DNA of 64,000 nucleotides. Origin: Rhodobacter sp. Its GTDB lineage: Bacteria; Pseudomonadota; Alphaproteobacteria; Rhodobacterales; Rhodobacteraceae. The stretch spans positions 186,001 through 250,000 of the forward strand of contig JACKKE010000002.1 in NCBI GenBank assembly GCA_020637595.1. Direction: 5' to 3'. The translations under genes were made by a program, and so were the position numbers. This document shows positions 43,599-51,910 of this stretch, in pieces. The first letter of the stretch is position 1. Each line of letters begins with the position of its first letter. Under the pieces are notes generated by a model. It was not told the DNA's origin. It saw only the letters and a list, made by a program, of their open reading frames with translations, and searched no databases.

Positions 43599-43985
43599 AT
43601 GATCCGCCTAATCGCCGCCACCGGACTGTTTATCGCCAGCGCCGTCCCGGCCAGCGCCTTCAGCCTGTCGTTCAGCTGGGGCAATATTCCGCGCTGCACC
43701 TCGGGGAATCCCAACACGGTGCCGAACCCGCGGTTCGTGATCTCGGACCTGCCCGCCGGAACCGAGACCGTCGAGTTGCGTCTCGTCGACCTCGATGTTC
43801 CCAGCTACAACCACGGCGGCGCGACCTTGCGGATGACGCAGAGTGGCACGGTGCAGTCCGGGCTGTTTACGTATCGCAGCCCTTGCCCACCCAGCGGCGT
43901 GCACACCTATGAATGGCGTGCCACGGCACGGGCGGGCAACCGGACCCTGGGCACCGCCAGCGCGCAGCGCCGCTACCCCGAATAA
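43599..43985 (+). CDS. Small exported protein with PEBP-like features
   Basis: A 128-residue protein with a clear signal peptide (LIAATGLFIASAVPASAFS). The mature part has VELRLVDLDVPSYNHGGATL and SPCPPSGVHTYEWRATA, which recall the phosphatidylethanolamine-binding (YbhB/YbcL) fold: the D-x-D-x-P loop and the P-P-xG-x-H-xY segment. It is shorter than usual PEBPs. Two Cys (about residues 33 and 97) could form a disulfide. The start at 43599 follows AGGAG. Monocistronic; converges with the epimerase gene. Family assignment is by motif resemblance only. Confidence 0.65.
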   Translation: MIRLIAATGLFIASAVPASAFSLSFSWGNIPRCTSGNPNTVPNPRFVISDLPAGTETVELRLVDLDVPSYNHGGATLRMTQSGTVQSGLFTYRSPCPPSGVHTYEWRATARAGNRTLGTASAQRRYPE

Positions 43986-43991
43986 CCGCGC

Positions 43992-45035
43992 TCAGAACAC
44001 GACCTTGGCCAGGGCCAGCGCGCCGCGTTTCCACGGCACCCGGTGGGTGACGCCGGCCTGCGCGGAGATCGACGCGCGGTTCGCCAGATACCAGTCGTAA
44101 TTGCGGATCAGCGCGTCCTCGTTCGAGAACTGCGGCGCATAGCCCAGCCGTTCCACCGCCTTGTCGATGCCGACGAAACTGTCCTTGGCGGCGGTTTCAT
44201 AGATCCACTTGTAAAGTGGCGACAGATGCACCGCCTCGAGTCCGCGCAGCGTCCAGATCGCGGGGGTTGCGGGCAGGCCAATGACCCGCTTGCCGAAACC
44301 GGCGCGGTTCAGCACCGCCTGGAAACTGTCGCGCATGGAACCGAACCGCGCCGCGCCGATGTTGAAGGTGTCGTTGGCGACGGCGGGGTCGCCGGTGGCG
44401 CACAGCTCGATCGCCTGGCACAGATCCTCGACATCGAGCAGCTGATAGCGGTTGTTGCCGGACCCCAGCACCGGGAAATTGTGCCCGGTGCTGGCGAAGT
44501 CATAGAGCAGCTCGAAGGCGCCCAGACGCTCGGGGCCGACAAAGCTTTTCGGGCGCAGCACCGGCAGGATCAGCCCGGCCTCGCGGAAGGTGGCGCAGAC
44601 GCCTTCGGCTGCGACCTTGGATTCGCCATAGGGCCCGACCCCCTGCATCGCGTCGGTCTCGATCAGGGGGTGGTGGTCGGGGATGCCATAGACGGCGGTG
44701 CTGGAGATATGCACGAACCGCCCGATCCCGCGCTGGCGCGCCCCGTCAAGCATCCGCCGTGTCCCCTCGACATTGGTCGAGTGGATTTCGGCCGGGTCGG
44801 CCAGCGGCAGGGCGGCGGCGCAATGCACCACCACGTCGACCCCGGCAAAGGCGCGGTCGTGCAGTGACAGGTCGCGGATATCGCCCTGCAGGATGTCGAT
44901 CTGCCCGGCCTCCGGGTAATCGAACGGGGCGAGGTCATAGCTGCGCACTGAGTGGCCCCGTGCCATCAGGTGGCGGGTCAGGTTGATGCCCAGAAACCCG
45001 GCGCCGCCGGTGACGAGGAAACGCAGTGCGGTCAT
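43992..45035 (-). CDS. NAD-dependent epimerase/dehydratase
   Basis: A 347-residue extended short-chain dehydrogenase. TGGAGFLGINLTRHLMARGH is the NAD-binding motif, HISSTAVYGIPDHHPLIE holds the active Ser/Thr, and YGESKVAAEG the Tyr and Lys. These enzymes act on nucleotide sugars or related substrates (3-beta-HSD-like members on sterols). The start at 45035 is the ATG at the Rossmann motif. It is alone on its strand, between the small exported protein and the SRPBCC gene. The precise substrate is unknown. Confidence 0.86.
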   Translation of the reverse strand: MTALRFLVTGGAGFLGINLTRHLMARGHSVRSYDLAPFDYPEAGQIDILQGDIRDLSLHDRAFAGVDVVVHCAAALPLADPAEIHSTNVEGTRRMLDGARQRGIGRFVHISSTAVYGIPDHHPLIETDAMQGVGPYGESKVAAEGVCATFREAGLILPVLRPKSFVGPERLGAFELLYDFASTGHNFPVLGSGNNRYQLLDVEDLCQAIELCATGDPAVANDTFNIGAARFGSMRDSFQAVLNRAGFGKRVIGLPATPAIWTLRGLEAVHLSPLYKWIYETAAKDSFVGIDKAVERLGYAPQFSNEDALIRNYDWYLANRASISAQAGVTHRVPWKRGALALAKVVF

Positions 45036-45128
45036 GGGACTCCTTGATGCCTTGGCCGATGCCCCGGGAAGTTACGCAGTTCGTAGATCAGGCGGCATGA
45101 CATGGGTCAAGCACCCCGGCGCGAACTC

Positions 45129-45602
45129 CTAGAGCGTCAGGGCATAGGCGTCGAGCTGGTCCGCAACGATGCCCCATCCCTCGTGAAAGCCCATCGCCTT
45201 GTGCTGCTCGCAGGTTTCGGGGCTGCGGTGGCGGGCGATGGCGGTATACTGCGTGCCGCCGCCCGGCGCGTCCGCCAGCAGCAGGATCGCCGTCATGAAC
45301 GGATCGGGCGCGGGTTTCCAGTCTTTGCCATAGGCATCGGTGAACACCAGCTTTTCCAGCGGCACCACCTCGAGATAGGTGCCCGTGTTCTGCATTTCGG
45401 TGCCACCGACATCGAATGTTGTGTTGAAATGCCCGCCCACGCGCAGGTCGATCGCGCAGGCGGTCACGCGGTTCGGCCGGGGCACGAAGAACTGCGGGAT
45501 ATGCGCAGGCTGCGTCCAGCAGGCCCAGATCGCCGCCCGCGGCGCTTTCAGCCTGCGTTCGAGGACCAGATCGGTTTGCGGGTCGAGATTGGCAGGCAAC
45601 AT
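45129..45602 (-). CDS. SRPBCC-domain (AHSA1-like) protein
   Basis: A 157-residue protein of the SRPBCC/START-like fold, AHSA1 group. It begins with DLVLERRLKAPRAAIWACWT and continues with GGHFNTTF, YLEVVPLEKLVFTDAYG and the C-terminal HEGWGIVADQLDAYA, the standard AHSA1-type pattern. These proteins bind hydrophobic ligands or act as stress-related chaperone cofactors; no specific role is known here. I choose ATG 45602 (MLPANL); an in-frame TTG lies at 45620. It is 84 bases downstream of the SnoaL-like gene. Confidence 0.86.
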   Translation of the reverse strand: MLPANLDPQTDLVLERRLKAPRAAIWACWTQPAHIPQFFVPRPNRVTACAIDLRVGGHFNTTFDVGGTEMQNTGTYLEVVPLEKLVFTDAYGKDWKPAPDPFMTAILLLADAPGGGTQYTAIARHRSPETCEQHKAMGFHEGWGIVADQLDAYALTL

Positions 45603-45686
45603 GAGATATCCCTTGGTCAAAAAGCCCGCCGTAAACCTAGTGGTGCGCGACCCCGGGTCAATCCTCGGCCGCGCACCTTGCGTGGC

Positions 45687-46310
45687 CTATTCCACCCGCC
45701 CGGCGTTGCCCGTGCCGGCGAGCCAGGCCTCGCCCTGCTGATAGAGCCGCTCGACCTCGGGGCCGGTCAGCCCGGGCATGCCCTGTTCCTTGACCTTGAA
45801 CCCGGCTTGCGTCTGCAGATAGCCGAGGTGGCGATACCCCACCGGGAATTTTGCCAGCAGCGCAAGGTCCAGCGTGACGCTTGCGCCGGGTTCGACCGGG
45901 TCCATGCGGTCCTTCTCATAGATCGGCTGGCGGCGGACCATGCCCCAGCGGCCGTCCCGCTTCTCCAAGAAGTCATAGAACCGCCCGGTCGCCGTGACAT
46001 CGACCACGACGCCATGCACGGGCGCGCGCTGGCTGATCGTCATCTTGGTCTGGGCGATGGCGCGGGTGCCGCGGATGGTGCTGATATGGCCGAGGTTGGC
46101 GTGGATGATCGACACGCCGTTGTCGAAGCCTTTGCGCCGTGCCGCCGCGAAATCGGCCGCCGAGGCCTGGAACCAGGTCGCGGCCATCACGCCGTCGTCG
46201 TGCCAGACCTCGTCGAACAGCGGCCACAGGCCCGAGTCGCTGGCAATGATCCACTGGTCCACGAGTTCGCGGATCGCCAGCTTGTCTGCGAGATGGTCGA
46301 TATCGGTCAT
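45687..46310 (-). CDS. SnoaL/NTF2-like protein
   Basis: A 207-residue member of the NTF2-like (SnoaL_4) superfamily. The N-terminal helix pair KLAIRELVDQWIIASDSGLW leads into the cone-shaped fold, with DNGVSIIHANLGHIS and the core sheet residues YDFLEKRDGRWGMVRRQPIY. Members act as ester hydrolases, cyclases, dehydratases or ligand binders; the local sequence does not say which. The C-terminal extension after residue 150 includes GMPGLTGPEVERLYQQGEAW, found in dioxygenase-small-subunit-like relatives of this family. No operon partner is clear. Confidence 0.8.
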   Translation of the reverse strand: MTDIDHLADKLAIRELVDQWIIASDSGLWPLFDEVWHDDGVMAATWFQASAADFAAARRKGFDNGVSIIHANLGHISTIRGTRAIAQTKMTISQRAPVHGVVVDVTATGRFYDFLEKRDGRWGMVRRQPIYEKDRMDPVEPGASVTLDLALLAKFPVGYRHLGYLQTQAGFKVKEQGMPGLTGPEVERLYQQGEAWLAGTGNAGRVE

Positions 46311-46377
46311 GGGCTCCCTCCCTGATGCTGCGCGGATGCTAGGCGGGGAAGGGCGCGATGGAAAGCCCGGCCGAATG

Positions 46378-47985
46378 TCAGCGCGCGATCAGGTCGATGC
46401 GCTCGCGCCGCAGGCCGAAAAGGGCGTCGACCTCGATCCAGGCGATGGCGGGCACGCCCTCGACCGGGCGCGACAGGCGATAGGGCTGGGTTGCGTCAAA
46501 GACCGGCGGCAGGGTGGCGGCGCCCTCCGGGTTGGCCAGGATCTGCACAAGGTTGTTCGCCTCGAACCCGGCATCGATCTGGTCGGCCGGCAGGTCCAGC
46601 AGCGTCGTGGCCTGATCGACCAGGGCATAGCGATGGCGCTGCCAGTCCATGAAGTCGCGGGTCAGCGCGGTCGCGCCCACCGCAAGGATCGCGCAAAGCA
46701 CCAGCGCCGCGTCGCTCCAACGGGTGCTGTCGCTGGGCAGCAGGCCGATAACGCCAAGCGTGACAAGGATCGCGGGCAGCAGGGCATAGCGGTCGAACAC
46801 CGCGGCATAGGCCAGCGCGTGGGGGGCATAGGTGATCGCGCCGGCGGCCAGCAGCAGGACCACCGCCGGCGACAGGCGCTTGTCCGCAAATCCCGCCCAG
46901 CCGGCCAGAAACAGCAGCGCCGCCAGTTCGGCGCCAATCAGGGTGGCGAGCAGCGCCAGAACCGGGCTTTCGGGTGCGGCGCCGCCGATCAGCCGCGGGC
47001 CGATCCCCTCGGGCGTCAGGATGTCGCCGGTGGTGCCGCCCAGCGCCATCATCCCGGTGACCACGGTCAGCGCCACCACAGCAAGCGCCCCGGCAAAGGT
47101 CAGCGCCCGCACCTGCAGTCGCACCGGGCGGCTGGCGGGCCAGAGCAGGGGCAGAAGCGGCAGGCAGAAGAGGCCGATCTGCACCACCGCCAGCGCCAGC
47201 GCACCGGCCATCGTGCGCAAGGCGTGTGGGCGCGCGCGCAGCAGGTCGCCTAACAGTGCGATGAGCGCCTCGGTCTTGGCGTGATAGGTGACGGGCAGGG
47301 TCCAGTTTCGGGCGATCAAGGCCTCAAAGGCCGGGATCGACAGTGCGGATACGATCAGCAGCGCCAGTGCCGGTCCCAGAAAGCGCCGCCGGACCTCGCG
47401 GTCCAGCGCCACGGCGGCAACGAGGGCCAGCGGCAGGGCGATGGCGGTCTGCCGCAGCGCCAGCGCCAGCAGGGTCAGGATCGTGCCCGCAGCAAAGGCA
47501 CGCCAGGCCCGGCCGGCAAGCGGCGTCGACAGGGCCAGGGCAAACGCAAAGGCCGCTGCCAGCACCAGCGCGGCGCCGGGAATATCGGACATGAAGGTGA
47601 CGCCGAGGCCGACGAAGACGGGCGAGGCAAACAGCGCCAGCGCCGCCACCAGTGCGACCGGCTCGGGTTGTTTCAGCACGCGGACGATGCCATAGGCCCC
47701 GACCGCCGCACCCAGCGCGAACACCATCGTCAGCGCGCGCAGTGCCCCCTGGCCAAAGCCGAACAGCGCCGACCAGCCCATCCCTGCGGCCAGTTGCGTC
47801 AGCAGCGGCATCGACTGCCAGTTGGTCAGGTGCAGCCCCACGCCTTCGCTCCACCAGCGGATCGGCGTGGAATAGCCCCAATCGTCGTTGATGGCGAAAT
47901 CGCCGCGCAGGTCCACGGTGACGGCAATCGCCATCGTGACGAGCATCAGGATCAGCAGATTGCGCCGGTCGGCAGGGGTAGGCAT
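46378..47985 (-). CDS. Polytopic membrane protein, probable GT-C/ArnT-like glycosyltransferase
   Basis: A 535-residue integral membrane protein with about twelve helices. The early loop after the first helix has DFAINDDWGYSTPIRWW, whose DD pair matches the catalytic acidic motif of GT-C enzymes (ArnT/PMT-like) that transfer sugars from lipid carriers in the periplasm. The C-terminal about 90 residues are soluble and contain no recognised domain. ATG 47985 is chosen as the nearest to the first helix; the open frame extends into the pnp promoter region. No lipid-A or polysaccharide neighbour helps to name the acceptor, so the assignment rests on topology and the DD motif. Confidence 0.65.
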   Translation of the reverse strand: MPTPADRRNLLILMLVTMAIAVTVDLRGDFAINDDWGYSTPIRWWSEGVGLHLTNWQSMPLLTQLAAGMGWSALFGFGQGALRALTMVFALGAAVGAYGIVRVLKQPEPVALVAALALFASPVFVGLGVTFMSDIPGAALVLAAAFAFALALSTPLAGRAWRAFAAGTILTLLALALRQTAIALPLALVAAVALDREVRRRFLGPALALLIVSALSIPAFEALIARNWTLPVTYHAKTEALIALLGDLLRARPHALRTMAGALALAVVQIGLFCLPLLPLLWPASRPVRLQVRALTFAGALAVVALTVVTGMMALGGTTGDILTPEGIGPRLIGGAAPESPVLALLATLIGAELAALLFLAGWAGFADKRLSPAVVLLLAAGAITYAPHALAYAAVFDRYALLPAILVTLGVIGLLPSDSTRWSDAALVLCAILAVGATALTRDFMDWQRHRYALVDQATTLLDLPADQIDAGFEANNLVQILANPEGAATLPPVFDATQPYRLSRPVEGVPAIAWIEVDALFGLRRERIDLIAR

Positions 47986-48218
47986 CGGAAAACTCACGGT
48001 CGTTGACCCACGCAGGATACCGATCAATCGGCCAATTCCTTGGGCAGAATGTGACCCTCGGATGGCCGGCGCCACCGGGCCGCCGGACCGCCGCGACCCT
48101 GCGGCGCGATGCCGTCACGGTGTTCTGCCGCCCCTTCCCCCGCAGGCGTTTTTCCTGTATGGCCCCCGCATCTGAGACGTGACGCTTCGACCCCGGCGTG
48201 ATGCGAAGGATAGGGGTC

Positions 48219-48286
48219 GGCGGCAATGGGGCCGCCATAGGAACGGGAGACCCGGAGGGCCGGGAGTGCTCCCTTGAGGAAAATGC
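48219..48286 (+). promoter_or_regulatory. Structured 5' leader of pnp
   Basis: The 300-base gap 47986-48286 holds no gene. Its right part can fold: GGCGGC (48219-48224) pairs with GCCGCC (48231-48236), and a CCCGG/CCGGG pair follows. In E. coli PNPase represses itself through RNase III cleavage of its leader hairpin; a similar role here is inferred only from structure and position. Confidence 0.35.
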
Positions 48287-50428
48287 ATGTTCAACATCAC
48301 CAAGAAATCGATCCAGTGGGGCAATGAGACGCTCACGCTGGAAACGGGCCGCGTTGCCCGTCAGGCCGACGGCTCGGTCATCGCCACGCTGGGCGAGACC
48401 TCGGTCATGGCCAACGTGACCTATGCCAAGGCGCCGAAGCCGGGTCAGGATTTCTTCCCGCTGACCGTCCACTATCAGGAACGCACCTATGCCGCCGGCA
48501 AGATCCCCGGCGGTTTCTTCAAGCGTGAGGGGCGTCCGTCGGAAAAAGAGACGCTGACCTCGCGTCTGATCGACCGGCCGATCCGCCCGCTGTTCGTCGA
48601 AGGCTTCAAGAACGAAGTTCTGGTCGTCTGCACCGTGCTGTCGCACGATCTGGTCAACGAGCCCGACATCGTCGCGATGATCGCCGCCTCGGCCGCGCTG
48701 ACGATTTCGGGCGTGCCCTTCATGGGGCCGATCGGCGCCGCGCGCGTGGGCTTCGTGGATGGCGAATACGTCCTGAACCCCGACTGCGACGACATGGTCA
48801 AGCTGCGCGAGAACCCCGAGCAGCGCCTGGACCTGGTCGTGGCCGGCACTGCCGACGCCGTGATGATGGTGGAATCGGAAGCCTATGAGCTGTCCGAGGC
48901 CGAGATGCTGGGCGCGGTGAAATTCGCCCATGAGAGCATCCAGCCGGTGATCGGCCTGATCATCGACTTTGCCGAGGAATGCGCGAAGGAGCCGTTCGAC
49001 TTTGTCGCGCCGGACTACACCGCCATCCTGGCCCGCATCAAGGATCTGGGCGAAACCCAGATGCGCGCCGCCTTCGCGATCAAGGACAAGCAGGACCGCG
49101 TCAACGCGATCTCGGAAGCCCGTGCGGCGATCAAGGCCCAGCTGTCCGAAGACGAACTGGCCGATCCGCAGCTCGACTCGGCGATGAAGAAGCTGGAAGC
49201 CTCGATCCTGCGTGGCGACGTGATCAACGGCGCCCCCCGCATCGACGGCCGCTCGACCACCGACATCCGTCCGATCGTGTCGGAAACCTCGGTGCTGCCG
49301 CGCGCCCACGGCTCGGCGCTGTTCACCCGCGGTGAAACCCAGTCGCTGTGTGTGGCGACCCTGGGCACCGGCGACGACGAGCAGTTCATCGACGCGCTGA
49401 CCGGCACCTACAAGGCCAACTTCCTGCTGCACTACAACTTCCCGCCGTATTCGGTCGGTGAAGTGGGCCGCATGGGCTCGCCCGGCCGCCGCGAGATCGG
49501 CCACGGGAAACTTGCGTGGCGCGCGCTGCAGGCGGTTCTGCCGGCGGCGACCGACTTCCCCTATACGATCCGCATCGTCTCCGAGATCACGGAATCGAAC
49601 GGCTCCAGCTCGATGGCCACCGTCTGCGGCGGGTCGCTGTCGATGATGGATGCGGGCGTTCCGCTGAAAGCCCCGGTCGCCGGTGTGGCGATGGGTCTGA
49701 TCCTGGAAGACGACGGCCGCTTTGCGATCCTGACCGACATCCTGGGCGACGAGGATCACCTCGGCGACATGGACTTCAAGGTCGCGGGCACCGAGAACGG
49801 CATCACCTCGCTGCAGATGGACATCAAGGTCGCGGGCATCACGCCCGAGATCATGGAGAAAGCCCTGGCCCAGGCCAAGGACGGCCGGATGCACATCCTG
49901 GGCGAGATGGCGAAATCGCTGTCGGCCCCCTCGGGCTTCAGCCAGTATGCGCCGAAGATCGAGACGATGAACATCCCGACCGACAAGATCCGCGAAGTGA
50001 TCGGCTCGGGCGGCAAGGTGATCCGCGAGATCGTCGAAGTATCGGGCGCCAAGGTCGACATCAACGACGACGGCACCATCAAGATCGCCTCGAACGATCA
50101 GGCGGCGATCAAGAAGGCCTATGACATGATCTATTCGATCGTGGCGGAACCCGAGGTCGGCAAGATCTATACCGGCACGGTCGTGAAGATCGTCGATTTC
50201 GGCGCCTTCGTGAACTTCTTCGGCAAGCGTGACGGCCTGGTCCACGTGTCCCAGATCGCCAACAAGCGCCTGAACCATCCCAGCGACCTGCTGAAGGAAG
50301 GCCAGGAGGTGAAGGTGAAGCTGCTCGGCTTCGACGACCGCGGCAAGGTCCGCCTGGCGATGAAGATGGTCGACCAGGAGACCGGCGAGGAGATCGTCGC
50401 CGAGAAGAAGGACGACAGCGCCGAGTGA
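48287..50428 (+). CDS. pnp: Polyribonucleotide nucleotidyltransferase (PNPase)
   Basis: A 713-residue phosphorolytic exoribonuclease, core of the RNA degradosome. Two RNase PH-like domains (SIQWGNETLTLETGRVARQA with DGSVIATLGETSVMANVTYA, then ARGIDGRSTTDIRPIVSETS-type region around GRSTTDIRPI) flank an all-alpha domain, and C-terminal KH (MNIPTDKIREVIGSGGKVIR) and S1 (GKIYTGTVVKIVDFGAFVNF) domains bind RNA. Length is normal. GAGGA stands before the ATG at 48287. A strong terminator follows. Confidence 0.97.
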   Translation: MFNITKKSIQWGNETLTLETGRVARQADGSVIATLGETSVMANVTYAKAPKPGQDFFPLTVHYQERTYAAGKIPGGFFKREGRPSEKETLTSRLIDRPIRPLFVEGFKNEVLVVCTVLSHDLVNEPDIVAMIAASAALTISGVPFMGPIGAARVGFVDGEYVLNPDCDDMVKLRENPEQRLDLVVAGTADAVMMVESEAYELSEAEMLGAVKFAHESIQPVIGLIIDFAEECAKEPFDFVAPDYTAILARIKDLGETQMRAAFAIKDKQDRVNAISEARAAIKAQLSEDELADPQLDSAMKKLEASILRGDVINGAPRIDGRSTTDIRPIVSETSVLPRAHGSALFTRGETQSLCVATLGTGDDEQFIDALTGTYKANFLLHYNFPPYSVGEVGRMGSPGRREIGHGKLAWRALQAVLPAATDFPYTIRIVSEITESNGSSSMATVCGGSLSMMDAGVPLKAPVAGVAMGLILEDDGRFAILTDILGDEDHLGDMDFKVAGTENGITSLQMDIKVAGITPEIMEKALAQAKDGRMHILGEMAKSLSAPSGFSQYAPKIETMNIPTDKIREVIGSGGKVIREIVEVSGAKVDINDDGTIKIASNDQAAIKKAYDMIYSIVAEPEVGKIYTGTVVKIVDFGAFVNFFGKRDGLVHVSQIANKRLNHPSDLLKEGQEVKVKLLGFDDRGKVRLAMKMVDQETGEEIVAEKKDDSAE

Positions 50429-50455
50429 TCTCGGCTTTTCTCGGCTGAGAAATCG

Positions 50456-50485
50456 AAACCCCCGGCGGAAACGCCGGGGGTTTTT
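50456..50485 (+). terminator. Rho-independent terminator of pnp
   Basis: A 12-bp perfect stem (50456-50467 with 50472-50483) with a GAAA loop and a T tract follows the pnp stop. Confidence 0.93.
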
Positions 50486-50738
50486 GGTTGCGGGGAATTT
50501 GGGAGGGGGGATGGCGGCCCAAAACGGCCCTTAGCCGACATTCGTGCCTGTCGCAACGGATGACCGGTCCCAGTCAAAGCGCAAAATCTGGCAATAATTG
50601 TGAGTGACTGCTTTGGTTGCATGCACTCAATTGCGCGCTATCAAGAGGCACGAGACGCTCGGCTGCTGGGCCGCATGACAACTTCAACTCGCGAGCTGCG
50701 CATGGCCGTCATTCCCGCCACCGCAAAAAATGGAATAT
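50486..50738. other. Gene-free, AT-richer spacer between pnp and the DUF4238-like gene
   Basis: About 250 bases without a convincing gene. Base composition shifts from GC-rich to mixed through this stretch and marks the left flank of an AT-richer patch. I see no integrase, no tRNA and no clear direct repeat at its edges. Confidence 0.6.
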
Positions 50739-51704
50739 CTACAAGAGAGCACTTATCCCGAGACTGAGAGGATTTCGGTTCATATTAATTCCAGCAATCT
50801 CATCCAGCATATCAATAAGCGCATCTGTCTTTTCCTTGTGTTCTAGGAACTGGCGTTGGCGAAAGGCATCGGTCATTTTCGGGGGCTTCCCAAGAAAGAA
50901 CAGCTTGTCCTTGGAATATATTTGAGTGATGTCATTCACCCAATCTACCATCCAAGGCGCTACGCTCAGTGAAGCACAATTTGGGGTACTTCGCATTGAC
51001 ATGGGAGTGCAAAAATAGACGCACAGATGGGGGGTCAGCGGAACCAAAGTTCTGCCATTGATCCGATTGGCCCTCAAGCCGCTGGTGAGCCAGTCTAGAC
51101 TTCCATCGCCGAAGATGAACTTCTTTAGCGGAGAGTGCATCAGCACAAAATATTGGTTCGATATTCGCCCCTTCTGACAGAGCTTCTTTGCGATCTGGTA
51201 ATTTTGCGCCATGTTGCCCTTGCCAACTTCCTCATCCGGAGGGAGGCCAATCATCTTAGGGTATCCCTCATACCGGGAACGGTTCCCAGGACTGCGGATC
51301 AGTAAGGAATGAATAAGCAATAGCAGGTTTCGGTGAAGTTCCTCGTCCAAGTGATGGAACTTGCACATATCACGAAGTGATCTGTCCTTCTTTCCAATCA
51401 TCTTAATGAGAGCGAAAAATTCTTTCGGCGTCCTGCCGAATGGCTTCATTCCCTGAATGGCGGGAATTATCTTGTGCACCTCGTTGTCAATCTCAAATTC
51501 ATCTTCAAAATTGCTTTCCCAAACGGTGCCGCGAAAGATGGTGTGGCCATGTATCTTGAAGCCAATTTTTCTGTTAACGGATCGCTTCTTTTCAATCTTG
51601 CCGTCCGGCTCGATCCAAGAAACATCCCCTGCTCTATCCGCCCAATAACTTTGCAGGCCAACAGGCCACCAATGATGGTTCTTCGATTTATTGCCACTTG
51701 CCAT
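50739..51704 (-). CDS. DUF4238-like protein in an AT-rich island
   Basis: A 321-residue soluble protein, unlike its neighbours in base and codon use (AAA, ATT and TTT-rich; a 60-base line at 51361 has only 22 G or C). The N-terminus KNHHWWPVGLQSYWADRAGD with the paired His and Pro, the segment RKIGFKIHGHTIF, and the late block VPLTPHLCVYFCTPMS followed by WVNDITQIYSKDKLFF match the pattern I know for DUF4238 proteins (HHYVPxxYL... and a PLSP..L segment). The family has no established function. The gene stands alone and faces away from pnp, toward nothing related. Recent acquisition is inferred from composition. Confidence 0.55.
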   Translation of the reverse strand: MASGNKSKNHHWWPVGLQSYWADRAGDVSWIEPDGKIEKKRSVNRKIGFKIHGHTIFRGTVWESNFEDEFEIDNEVHKIIPAIQGMKPFGRTPKEFFALIKMIGKKDRSLRDMCKFHHLDEELHRNLLLLIHSLLIRSPGNRSRYEGYPKMIGLPPDEEVGKGNMAQNYQIAKKLCQKGRISNQYFVLMHSPLKKFIFGDGSLDWLTSGLRANRINGRTLVPLTPHLCVYFCTPMSMRSTPNCASLSVAPWMVDWVNDITQIYSKDKLFFLGKPPKMTDAFRQRQFLEHKEKTDALIDMLDEIAGINMNRNPLSLGISALL

Positions 51705-51910
51705 ACACTGCCCCCGTTTTCAGGGCAGCATATGGGGGAACTGTTTTTCAACTCAAGGCAAATGCGGCGAAGTCATCCCCGCCGGGATGCTGCGCGGCGG
51801 AGCTTGGCTTGGGTCGCGCCCTGCGCGTTGTGGTCGTTCATGCAATCCTCGGCGAACGACCGCTTCCCACCCACCCCAACCGTTGCTGCCGGGCACAGCG
51901 AAGACCCCCC

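Noticed and set aside
47324..50278. Open frame of 984 residues on the minus strand, spanning pnp
   Set aside because: Antisense of pnp and of a membrane-protein gene; His/Asp/Arg rich and without any known domain.
50617..50925. Possible 102-residue gene on the plus strand
   Set aside because: It overlaps the end of the DUF4238-like gene in antisense, lacks a ribosome-binding site and shows no family features.
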